In this document: one piece after another, positions 53,450 to 60,918 of the stretch
How the letters are laid out: every line of letters begins with the position of its first letter
Position numbering within the stretch: position 1 is the first letter of the stretch
From: Flavimaribacter sp039888615
Lineage (GTDB): Bacteria > Pseudomonadota > Alphaproteobacteria > Rhizobiales > Rhizobiaceae
NCBI GenBank assembly: GCA_039888615.1
Contig: JBDQQS010000016.1
Strand: one strand, 5' to 3'
DNA length: 64,000 bases
Notes under the pieces: model-generated
Databases searched by the model: none
What the model saw: the letters and a program-made list of their open reading frames with translations, nothing else
Told to the model about the DNA's origin: nothing
Program-made: the position numbers and the translations under genes

Positions 53450-54131
53450 GTCCGAACTGATCTCGACCGGGCTCGAGACAGTTGAACGGACCACGCTGCA
53501 GGACCAGATCTACCGGCAACTGCGCCAGCGCATCATGTCGGGCTTCTTTCTTCCGGGCCAGTCGCTGAGCCTGCGCTCGGTCGCCGAAGCCGTCGGCGCC
53601 TCGGTCATGCCGGTGCGCGATGCACTGAGACGGCTTGAGACGGAAAACGCGCTCGTCGCGGGTCACAACAGGGCGCTGGAAATCCCGCGGCTGGACAGGG
53701 CTTCCTTGCGTGAAATCGGGCAAATGCGGATCGCGCTCGAGGGGCTTGCCGTCGAGCGGGCCGCCGCCTCGATCGGGAGCGACAAAATAGAAGCGCTTCA
53801 TCGTTTGTGCAATGAAATGGACGTCGGTATCGCGGACGGGGACACCGAAGCCTATCTCACCGCAAACTGGGCGTTTCACAGCCACATCTATCGCGCGGCG
53901 CCGGCCGAGATGTTGCTTGCCTTCATCGAAAGCCTCTGGCTTCGCATGGGCCCCTGGTTTCGCGTCGTCGCGCTCGACGGCGCCCATCTCGACCGGGCCA
54001 TGATTTTCCACGGGGCAATCGTCGATGCGTTTGCGCGAGGCGATGTCGCTGCAGCGCGGGAAGGCGTCGTCGGCGATATCGAGGCAGCGGTTTGCGATCT
54101 CGAAAAGTGGCTCGGCGAAAACGGCCACTGA
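53439..54131 (+). CDS. GntR family (FCD) transcriptional regulator
   Basis: This 230-aa GntR/FadR-type repressor has a winged helix in residues 15-80 (LRQRIMSGFFLPGQSLSLRSVAEA). A helical FCD ligand domain with metal-binding His residues follows (NWAFHSHIY and MIFHGAIVDAF). The start overlaps the ALDH16 stop by 11 bases, so it is translated from the same mRNA. It is the probable regulator of deoC-ALDH16. Confidence 0.9.
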   Translation: MGSRSELISTGLETVERTTLQDQIYRQLRQRIMSGFFLPGQSLSLRSVAEAVGASVMPVRDALRRLETENALVAGHNRALEIPRLDRASLREIGQMRIALEGLAVERAAASIGSDKIEALHRLCNEMDVGIADGDTEAYLTANWAFHSHIYRAAPAEMLLAFIESLWLRMGPWFRVVALDGAHLDRAMIFHGAIVDAFARGDVAAAREGVVGDIEAAVCDLEKWLGENGH

Positions 54132-54206
54132 TCGCTCGATCTCCACCTTGTTATGCGGGAACCATTTTGGCGAGAAAGGTGTTTTTCTCCTGAAGGAGTT
54201 TAAACG

Positions 54207-54443
54207 ATGCGCACACGTACATTGATCGCCGCAGTCATCGCACTGCCATTGAACGCTGTTCTTTTCGGAACAGGCGCTGTAATCGCCCTTTCCCTGCCGT
54301 ATCCGGATGAATACCTGAAATACGTGCTACCCGCCGTGATTCTTTTGAGTCTGATCGTGACAGTTCCGGTCGCACGGAAGCTGGCGCCGCGTTTGAGTGT
54401 ACGGAACGACTACTATCCTGCACTGTTCAAGAAGCCGTCGTGA
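54207..54443 (+). CDS. Small two-helix membrane protein
   Basis: This 78-aa protein has two hydrophobic segments (about residues 7-28 and 38-55) and a basic C-terminal tail ending FKKPS. A good GAAGGAG site precedes the ATG, which supports a real gene. I do not recognise a function. It ends one base before the stop codon of the convergent MORN gene. Confidence 0.7.
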   Translation: MRTRTLIAAVIALPLNAVLFGTGAVIALSLPYPDEYLKYVLPAVILLSLIVTVPVARKLAPRLSVRNDYYPALFKKPS

Positions 54444-55790
54444 CTATTGAGGAGCACTCTGATCGAAATTCCGGGTGTCTCTCAATCCGCCGCTATAGTC
54501 GATTTTCATGGATGGTTTCCCGGGCGTAATCAGGGTCGCCTCGCCTTCTTTCAACCCACTCTTCCAGGTCGCCTTGAGGATTCGTCGGTCCGGGTAGGCA
54601 AGAACGCCCGGACCATGTCTTTCGCCCTTGTTCCAGGAGCCGGAATAGCTGAAGCCGTCCGGATAGGTCTCGAATCCGTTTCCGTCGCGCAATCCCGCTT
54701 TCCAGCCTCCGGAATAGTAGGGTTTTCCGGAACCGATCAAACGCCCATCTCCGTGAAATAGCCCGCGCTTGAAACTTCCGAAATATTTGCTGCCGTCGGC
54801 AAGTTCCAACTCGCCGTCCCCATCGGCGCGATCGTGACGGAATTCGCCACGGTATCGATACGCGCCGTCAACCTCGAGAACGCCGGATCCCCTCCATTTG
54901 CCAAATCGGTATTCGCCGGAATAGCTGCCCCAGTTCGCGCGCTCTACTCCGCGACCATGCTTTCTGTCGCCTTTCCACGTTCCCTCATAGACCCCGTCAT
55001 TGACGGTTATCATCATCCCGGAGCCGTCGCGGCGTCCTTTCTTCCAGTAACCGTGATAGGTGTCGCCGTTTGGCCAGATCATTGTTCCAAGGCCGTATGG
55101 GACGCCGTCACTAAGGTCGCCCGAATATTGGCGCCCATCCTCGAACGTCACTGTTCCAGGCGTCGGCCTCGCAACGGGAACGGGCACGATGCCTGGGGTC
55201 GCAAATGTGGCCGGGATTGATTTCTGCTCGAAATCAATTCCCGTTCCCTTTACGTATTTCTTGTCCAGCCATTTCAGATCGTCCGCGTCGGCTTCTGTGA
55301 CGAACAGCGTCGCCTCATGCCCGAAGCCAAGTCCTGCCATATAAAAACCGACGAGGGCGTTGCCCTGCGCTTTTCGCGTATTTTCGTCGTAGGAATTGTG
55401 GAAACCGACCCTCGCTCCATCCTGAATGTAGCGCTTGACGCCGCCGAGCCAGATCAGACCGCATGAGGAGGCGCATCTCCCCTCGGCATAGGTGTCGAGC
55501 TCCCTCTCGCGAATTGTATTTCCAATGCGCAGCGCGACGTAGGTTCTGCCGCCGTCGGACGCCAGCCTGACAAGTTTCGGGGGATCGCTTTTCGCGCTAT
55601 CGAGAATTTCTATGAAGGTTTCAGCGTCGCCAACCTCGATATCGCCGGTGATGCGTATCTGATCGCCGGCGAGCGTGATATCCGCAGCGTACACCGTTCC
55701 GGAAGCACATGCCGTCATGATCAGCGCCAGCAACACGCCAATGATCCGGATCGGCGAAATTCCGGGACGGATTTCAAAGTTCGCAGACAT
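54444..55790 (-). CDS. Exported ClpP-like/MORN-repeat protein, active-site residues kept
   Basis: This is a 448-aa exported protein. Residues 14-36 are a signal segment, possibly a lipoprotein signal (C28). Residues 40-185 resemble the predicted periplasmic ClpP/crotonase-fold family (COG3904-like): SDGG at 78-81, CASSC at 106-110 with S108 in the nucleophile place, and VGFH with H131 as candidate base. From residue 215 to 435 there are about nine MORN repeats (YSGDL.DG..GLG type). It starts 17 bases inside the upstream paralogue. The frame is open to 56177, but only within that gene. Role unknown; a MORN scaffold on a periplasmic hydrolase is inference. Confidence 0.8.
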   Translation of the reverse strand: MSANFEIRPGISPIRIIGVLLALIMTACASGTVYAADITLAGDQIRITGDIEVGDAETFIEILDSAKSDPPKLVRLASDGGRTYVALRIGNTIRERELDTYAEGRCASSCGLIWLGGVKRYIQDGARVGFHNSYDENTRKAQGNALVGFYMAGLGFGHEATLFVTEADADDLKWLDKKYVKGTGIDFEQKSIPATFATPGIVPVPVARPTPGTVTFEDGRQYSGDLSDGVPYGLGTMIWPNGDTYHGYWKKGRRDGSGMMITVNDGVYEGTWKGDRKHGRGVERANWGSYSGEYRFGKWRGSGVLEVDGAYRYRGEFRHDRADGDGELELADGSKYFGSFKRGLFHGDGRLIGSGKPYYSGGWKAGLRDGNGFETYPDGFSYSGSWNKGERHGPGVLAYPDRRILKATWKSGLKEGEATLITPGKPSMKIDYSGGLRDTRNFDQSAPQ

Positions 55791-57699
55791 ACTCAGCCGT
55801 GAACACATTAATCTTTCTCTTGTTCGACACGATGCAACCGTCGGTGAAAACGCCGGACCCGCGCAGTTTGCCGGCGGCGTCGAAATATTCCGCGTCACCG
55901 TTCGGCAAGTCATTGGCGAATTCTCCAACGACGCGCCCGAGCCTTGGTGATTCGAATTCGCCTTTGCCGCTCCGCATGCCGTTAACCCAGCCGCCCTTGT
56001 AAACGCTGCCGTCGGCGTAGAAGTAGGAGCCCTGACCCTGTCTGTAGCCAAAGACGAACTCTCCGGAATAGCGGTCGCCGTTTGCCGGGTGCGCGCCTTC
56101 CCAGCGTTCGCCGCCGCGACCGCTGATCTGCCCTTCGCTGGTCTGTCCATAGTAGATGTAAGCGGCGGGTTTTCCATCGAGGGTGAACGACACTTTCAGT
56201 GTCCCGATCCCATCAACATAGCCGCCTATGCATGAGCCGCTCCATTCGAGCGACGCTTGTGATCGGACGACTGGCGTCCAGACTCTGCAGTCTTCGGCGT
56301 CCGTGGTTTGCCAGCCGGCTTTGCTGGCGCCGCTCCGGCCATGGATTTGGCTGATCAGGTCTGACGGAACCTTGCCTTTCTCGATCAACCCGTAGTCCCG
56401 CGCAAAAGCGGTGACTGCTCTGTGCGTTCGCCCCCCAAAGCGCCCGTCAACAATGCCCGCTTTGTAGTGAAGCGCGTTGAGGCGCTTCTGCAAGGCGGCG
56501 ATTTCAGATTTGTCCAGCCCGGCCGTGACCGATCCGATTGCGACGAATTCGATTTCCTCACGTCCGTCGCCCTCCCTCGGTTCCCCGTCGCCGGTTAGCT
56601 TGTCATTCTCCCAGACGCCGGCGATGACAGTCCCGTCCTTGCGCTTCAGGACGCCCGGCCCATTCTTGCGGCCATTTACGAACCATCCGGAAAAGCGAAC
56701 GCCGTCGGACTGGAGGAGGACGCCGCTTCCTTCCGGTTTGCCGTCCTTCAGCGTCCCCCGATACTCCGTTCCATCCGCGAGTGTTTTCCGGGACGCGGTT
56801 TGCGTGCTTTTCGCCAAACTGCGACGGTCGATTTCGGGAGGCGCGCTGCTTTCGTCCTTGACGCGGTTCAGCGTAACCTGTGTTCCCTCGTCCCAAATTC
56901 CCTTGAAGATATCGCCGTCCGCCGTTTCCAACGTTCCACGGCCATGCATCTTCCCGGCCTTGAATCGGCCGGTGAACTGGTCTCCTTCTACGGTTTCCAC
57001 AGTCATCGGTCCTTGCGGCCGACCATTGGAGAATTTGCCGGAATAGACATCGCCGCTCCTGGTGACGAGCACGCCAGTTCCATGCGGCGCGCCGTCCCGT
57101 TCCTGGCCCTCGTAGTTTTGATAATCCGGTCGAAACAGCGGAACGGAGGCAGGCGTGGGCGTCTCAGCGGGTTGCGAGACGGCGTCGGTTGGTGGGGGCG
57201 GGACAACAAACCTTTCCGGATCGCCAGTGCTCTTTCCGCGCCGTGCCTCAAGGACGACGGCGATATCGGAAACGTCGAGCGCCAGTCCTGTCAGATACTG
57301 GATCAGAACGATCGACCGCCTGGAAACCGTCTCGTTGTCCGCATGGTCGGAAGAGAAGTCCAGGCCGCCGTCTTCCGGCAGTGTGCGATGCCGCCCGGCA
57401 AGCCAGATCAGGCTACACAGATTAGAGCAGTCATCAAGGCCGGTGGTTGTGGTCAGTTCCGCCTCGCGAATCATCGTTCCAATCGCTATTGCGGCGTCGA
57501 AATCTCCCGATGTTACGTTGACGACAATCGGCGCGGCCCCATTAGCGGAAGCTGTGATGGCGCGGAACCGCGCCAGGTCGCCTTTGAAGACAGATCCCGA
57601 GTAGACGATGTTTCCGTTTGTTACGTCGAAATTGCCTGCCAGTGCGTAGGCGGACGCCGAAGACAGCCAGAAAAGGATACAGAATAAGCGGAGGAGCAT
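55774..57699 (-). CDS. Exported MORN-repeat protein with degenerate ClpP-like and peptidoglycan-binding domains
   Basis: This 641-aa exported protein has a signal peptide (residues 1-21) and a ClpP-like region (24-155) matching its neighbour. The nucleophile place reads CSNLC (N93 instead of Ser) and the His place reads LDFSS, so it is probably inactive. A first MORN block (about 193-370) follows, then a peptidoglycan-binding fold (394-455, IAALQKRLNALHYKAGIVDG) and a second MORN block (535-610). It probably anchors at the cell wall in the periplasm. It overlaps the next gene by 17 bases, so the two proteins are likely made together. No ribosome site is evident at the ATG. Confidence 0.8.
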   Translation of the reverse strand: MLLRLFCILFWLSSASAYALAGNFDVTNGNIVYSGSVFKGDLARFRAITASANGAAPIVVNVTSGDFDAAIAIGTMIREAELTTTTGLDDCSNLCSLIWLAGRHRTLPEDGGLDFSSDHADNETVSRRSIVLIQYLTGLALDVSDIAVVLEARRGKSTGDPERFVVPPPPTDAVSQPAETPTPASVPLFRPDYQNYEGQERDGAPHGTGVLVTRSGDVYSGKFSNGRPQGPMTVETVEGDQFTGRFKAGKMHGRGTLETADGDIFKGIWDEGTQVTLNRVKDESSAPPEIDRRSLAKSTQTASRKTLADGTEYRGTLKDGKPEGSGVLLQSDGVRFSGWFVNGRKNGPGVLKRKDGTVIAGVWENDKLTGDGEPREGDGREEIEFVAIGSVTAGLDKSEIAALQKRLNALHYKAGIVDGRFGGRTHRAVTAFARDYGLIEKGKVPSDLISQIHGRSGASKAGWQTTDAEDCRVWTPVVRSQASLEWSGSCIGGYVDGIGTLKVSFTLDGKPAAYIYYGQTSEGQISGRGGERWEGAHPANGDRYSGEFVFGYRQGQGSYFYADGSVYKGGWVNGMRSGKGEFESPRLGRVVGEFANDLPNGDAEYFDAAGKLRGSGVFTDGCIVSNKRKINVFTAEYVCEL

Positions 57700-57882
57700 C
57701 AGTTGTGGGCATCGTGTAGTTGTTCAATTATTCCGGGATATTTGCAGCTTTCCGTGTCGCCCACAAGTTGCTTAATGATCATTGCTAGTAAAAAGAAGAA
57801 TTGGCCAGAACTGCAACGAGCGGCTGGCTAAGTCTGCTGGCCGGCGCTATGAACGATCCGATTTGCAAAGTGGAGAGTTCGG

Positions 57883-58395
57883 ATGCCGTCATCACGCCGT
57901 ACATTTCTTTTGCTAGCCGGCGCGGCCGTCTTGCCGGTATCCGGGTGCCTGTCCATGTCGGACGCGGATGTGCGCGACGTGCCGGTCAATGCCGGCGCAG
58001 CGGCCTCCGCCATCAATGGCCACAGGGCGAGCAAGGGACTGCCGCCTCTGCAACACGACGCCCGGCTCGATGCGGTCTCGGCCGACATGGCGCGCCATAT
58101 CGCCCGCCGAGACAGCATGAACACCCGCGCGCACAGCGCCAGAGGTCTTTCGTCGCGGCTGGATGGCGCCGGTTACCCGACCTATGCCGGCGCGGAAAAT
58201 CTCGGCGCGGGCTACACGTCGCTCGGCCACGCCATGGATGGGTGGAAGGGATCGCGCGATCACGACAAGAATCTTCTGAACCGCCATGTCACCCGATTCG
58301 GTATCGCAAGGGCCTCGCGTCTGGATGGGCGATACCGCAATTTCTGGGTGTTGACACTTGCCCGCCCGGCATCCGACGGACGTCCGACGGTCTGA
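57883..58395 (+). CDS. CAP-domain lipoprotein
   Basis: This 170-aa protein of the CAP (SCP/PR-1) superfamily is exported. MPSSRRTFLLLAG is a twin-arginine signal ending in a lipobox (VSGC, C22), so it is probably a Tat-exported lipoprotein. The CAP part has INGHRASKGLPPLQHDARLD, the AHSARGLSSRL segment with a His, and GAENLGAGY. Bacterial CAP proteins are poorly understood; cell-wall-related roles are suspected. Confidence 0.85.
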   Translation: MPSSRRTFLLLAGAAVLPVSGCLSMSDADVRDVPVNAGAAASAINGHRASKGLPPLQHDARLDAVSADMARHIARRDSMNTRAHSARGLSSRLDGAGYPTYAGAENLGAGYTSLGHAMDGWKGSRDHDKNLLNRHVTRFGIARASRLDGRYRNFWVLTLARPASDGRPTV

Positions 58396-58399
58396 GCGT

Positions 58400-59656
58400 T
58401 CAGGACGAATAGGCGATCGCGTTGAGCGCCACGCCGCCGGTCGCAGCGACCAGCACGACGATCCATGGCGGTGTTTTCCATGCGGTCAACAGCACGAAGC
58501 AGGACAGCGCCAGAGCAAAATCGTAAGGTCCGTTGACCGCTCCAACAAAAACGGGATTGTAGAGCGCTGCGCCCAGAATGCCGACAACCGCCGCGTTGGC
58601 GCCGCGCATAAGGGCCTGCGCGTCAGGGCGCTTTCGAAAACTGTCCCAGAACGGTAGTACGCCAACCAGCAGCAGGAAGCCCGGGAGGAAGATCGCCACG
58701 AGGGCGATCGCGGCGCCGGCGACGCCGTGCGGTTGCGGGCCGAGAATTGCGCCAAGATAGCCGGCAAAAGTGAAGAGTGGGCCGGGGACCGCCTGTGCGG
58801 CCCCATAGCCTGCGAGAAAGTCGGAGCGACTGACCCAGCCATTTCCGACAATTTCGGTTTCCAGCAACGGCAGCACCACGTGGCCGCCGCCGAAGACAAG
58901 AAAGCCGGCGCGATAAAACGCGTCAAATACCGCGAGTCCCTGAAGCGACCCGGACGCCGCCAGGATTGGCAGGATGACGAGCAGTACGAAAAACAGCGCG
59001 ATCAGCAGCGCGCCAATCGCCCGCGGAATCATGAATTCGATGTGATGCGAGATCGCTTGCGATTGATCCCGGCACAGCAGCATCCCGCAGGCCGCTCCTG
59101 CGAGTATAGCGAGGACCTGTCCTGCAGATCCCGCGACAAAGATCACGATCAGAACGGCGCCAAGCGCAATGCTGGCGCGCGTGCGATCCGGCGTCAGAGT
59201 TCTGGCCATGCCCCAGACGGCTTGCGCCACAATCGCCACCGCCACAAGTTTGAGACCGGCGATGACGCCCTCTCCGATAGTACCCGATAGAAAGACGGCG
59301 CCATAGGCAATGCAAATCAGAAGTATCGCGGAGGGCAGGGTAAAGGCGACCCAGGCCGCGAGTGCGCCGAGCGCTCCGCCGCGAAACAGTCCTAGAGCAA
59401 AACCCACCTGGCTTGACGCTGGACCCGGGAGAAACTGGCAAAGCGCGACAAGATCGCCATAGGCCTTGTCGTCGATCCAATTTCGCCTTGTCACCAGTTC
59501 GTCGCGAAAGTAACCAAGATGCGCGATCGGTCCGCCGAATGAGGTTAACCCGAGCTTTAGAAATGCTGTGAAAACTTCGCCAGCGCTGCCTTGAGCCGTC
59601 CGCGTGGTCGATGGTTTCGTCACTTTCTGGTTTCTCCTTGCCGAAGATGCGGTCAT
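58400..59656 (-). CDS. chrA: Chromate efflux transporter ChrA
   Basis: This long-chain ChrA (418 aa) has two homologous membrane halves, each starting with the conserved FLKLGLTSFGGP-type motif (residues 31-42; second copy FLVFGGGHVVLPLLE near 255). FLPGPASSQVGFALG is the chromate/anion signature. It exports chromate using proton motive force. It converges on the CAP gene with a 4-base gap; a regulator (chrB) is not seen nearby. Confidence 0.94.
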   Translation of the reverse strand: MTASSARRNQKVTKPSTTRTAQGSAGEVFTAFLKLGLTSFGGPIAHLGYFRDELVTRRNWIDDKAYGDLVALCQFLPGPASSQVGFALGLFRGGALGALAAWVAFTLPSAILLICIAYGAVFLSGTIGEGVIAGLKLVAVAIVAQAVWGMARTLTPDRTRASIALGAVLIVIFVAGSAGQVLAILAGAACGMLLCRDQSQAISHHIEFMIPRAIGALLIALFFVLLVILPILAASGSLQGLAVFDAFYRAGFLVFGGGHVVLPLLETEIVGNGWVSRSDFLAGYGAAQAVPGPLFTFAGYLGAILGPQPHGVAGAAIALVAIFLPGFLLLVGVLPFWDSFRKRPDAQALMRGANAAVVGILGAALYNPVFVGAVNGPYDFALALSCFVLLTAWKTPPWIVVLVAATGGVALNAIAYSS

Positions 59657-59832
59657 GCCGGTGCTTGCGGAATGTAATAATTGTCGTATTTGGGCTGGAA
59701 CGGGTTCGCAATCAAAACTATGGTCTGCCCGGTGATCCCGACTGCGATGGGAAAGGCGCCGTGAGGGTGGCCGCTTCCTGACGGTCGGCGCCGGAGCCTG
59801 AATAAATATGCTTGTTGCTGGAGAGAACGCCG

Positions 59833-60546
59833 ATGACGAACCGCTTCACTTGGTCCTGGAAGTTGCTGGTTGCTTCAGCCGTTCTCTGCTCTGTCGGATT
59901 GGCGGCGCTTGACGCCCGTGCTTCCTGCAGCAGCAATCCCGCGCCAGGCGTCGACTGGTCTGATTGCCGCAAACGCAACCTTATACTCAGCGACACCGAT
60001 CTTTCGGGAGCGAATATGAGCGGGTCGGAGTTGATCTCCACGGACCTTCGCCACGCCAAGCTGGACGGCGCCAATCTCGAAAGGGCCGATCTGCTCCGCA
60101 CGGTGTTCCACGGGTCATCCCTGGTTGGAGCAAATTTCATGAAGGCCGCCGGATACAGGGCTGACTTCTCAAATGCGGATTTGACGGACGCGAGTTTCGA
60201 AAAGTCGGAGATGCAGCGGACGGGTTTCACTGCTGCGACCCTTGTCAACGTCAATTTTTCGAAGGCGTCGCTCGGTCGCGCCCGTTTCAACGACGCAACG
60301 ATCGAAGACGTCAATTTTGATTTCTCGATCCTTGCCAGAGCGGATTTCCGGGGCGCTGCGATGTCCGGCTCGATCAATTTCAGCAACGCCTTTGTCTATC
60401 TGGCGCGTTTTGAGGGCGTGGATCTCACAAACGCGGAAGGCCTTGTCCAGAGTCAGATCGACATGAGCTGTGGCGATACGGAAACCGTCCTGCCCGACGG
60501 GCTTGATCCATCCTCGGCCTGGCCCTGCAGCGACGAGGACCAGTAA
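59833..60546 (+). CDS. Exported pentapeptide-repeat protein
   Basis: This 237-aa protein has a signal peptide (residues 1-30, ARA before SCSS) and then a quadrilateral beta-helix made of about 25 pentapeptide repeats (A(D/N)L/F pattern, residues 50-205, e.g. LDGANLERADLLRTV). Cys pairs at both ends (C32, C46 and C214, C230) could form disulfides in the periplasm. GGAGAG precedes the ATG. Most pentapeptide proteins are cytoplasmic, so export is notable. Function unknown. Confidence 0.85.
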   Translation: MTNRFTWSWKLLVASAVLCSVGLAALDARASCSSNPAPGVDWSDCRKRNLILSDTDLSGANMSGSELISTDLRHAKLDGANLERADLLRTVFHGSSLVGANFMKAAGYRADFSNADLTDASFEKSEMQRTGFTAATLVNVNFSKASLGRARFNDATIEDVNFDFSILARADFRGAAMSGSINFSNAFVYLARFEGVDLTNAEGLVQSQIDMSCGDTETVLPDGLDPSSAWPCSDEDQ

Positions 60547-60918
60547 GCGCAAAGGGTCCAACCAGTAATGATATACGTTAGTCCACCAAATCGCTTTGCA
60601 ACTTGATTCTGATTTCGACTAGGTGACTGATTACGTCGGTGGTTGCTATGTAGAATACTTTATATGAGATGCGTAACTATTGACATTGTTAATAATTCGG
60701 CAATAGAAAGTTTAGCCGAACTAAAACCACCAAGTTTGGCCTGGATTGGAGATTGTTGAGGCGCATCTCCAATCCTCCCCGTCAATCCGAAACCTACCTT
60801 AATATACTTGGTCTGCGCCGGTGCGCAGCAGCAGATCGTGATACTTGTGCAGAACAGATGAACCGATGTGAATCCTTTGCTGTCTTGGCGCATTACACCA
60901 TCGAAAGCGCCCAATGAC
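60547..60918. other. Gene-free AT-rich gap with a strong hairpin
   Basis: No convincing gene lies here; the open frame 60660-61199 on the minus strand is a shadow of the next gene. The region is AT-richer than its surroundings (about 60600-60720). It holds a perfect 11-bp hairpin, GGATTGGAGAT/ATCTCCAATCC (60744-60754 and 60766-60776), without a T run. It could be a terminator remnant, a small RNA stem or a decayed element. Confidence 0.5.

Noticed and set aside
55791..56177. N-terminal extension of the first MORN gene to 56177
   Set aside because: The added 129 residues lie inside the upstream paralogue in another frame and precede a clear signal peptide.
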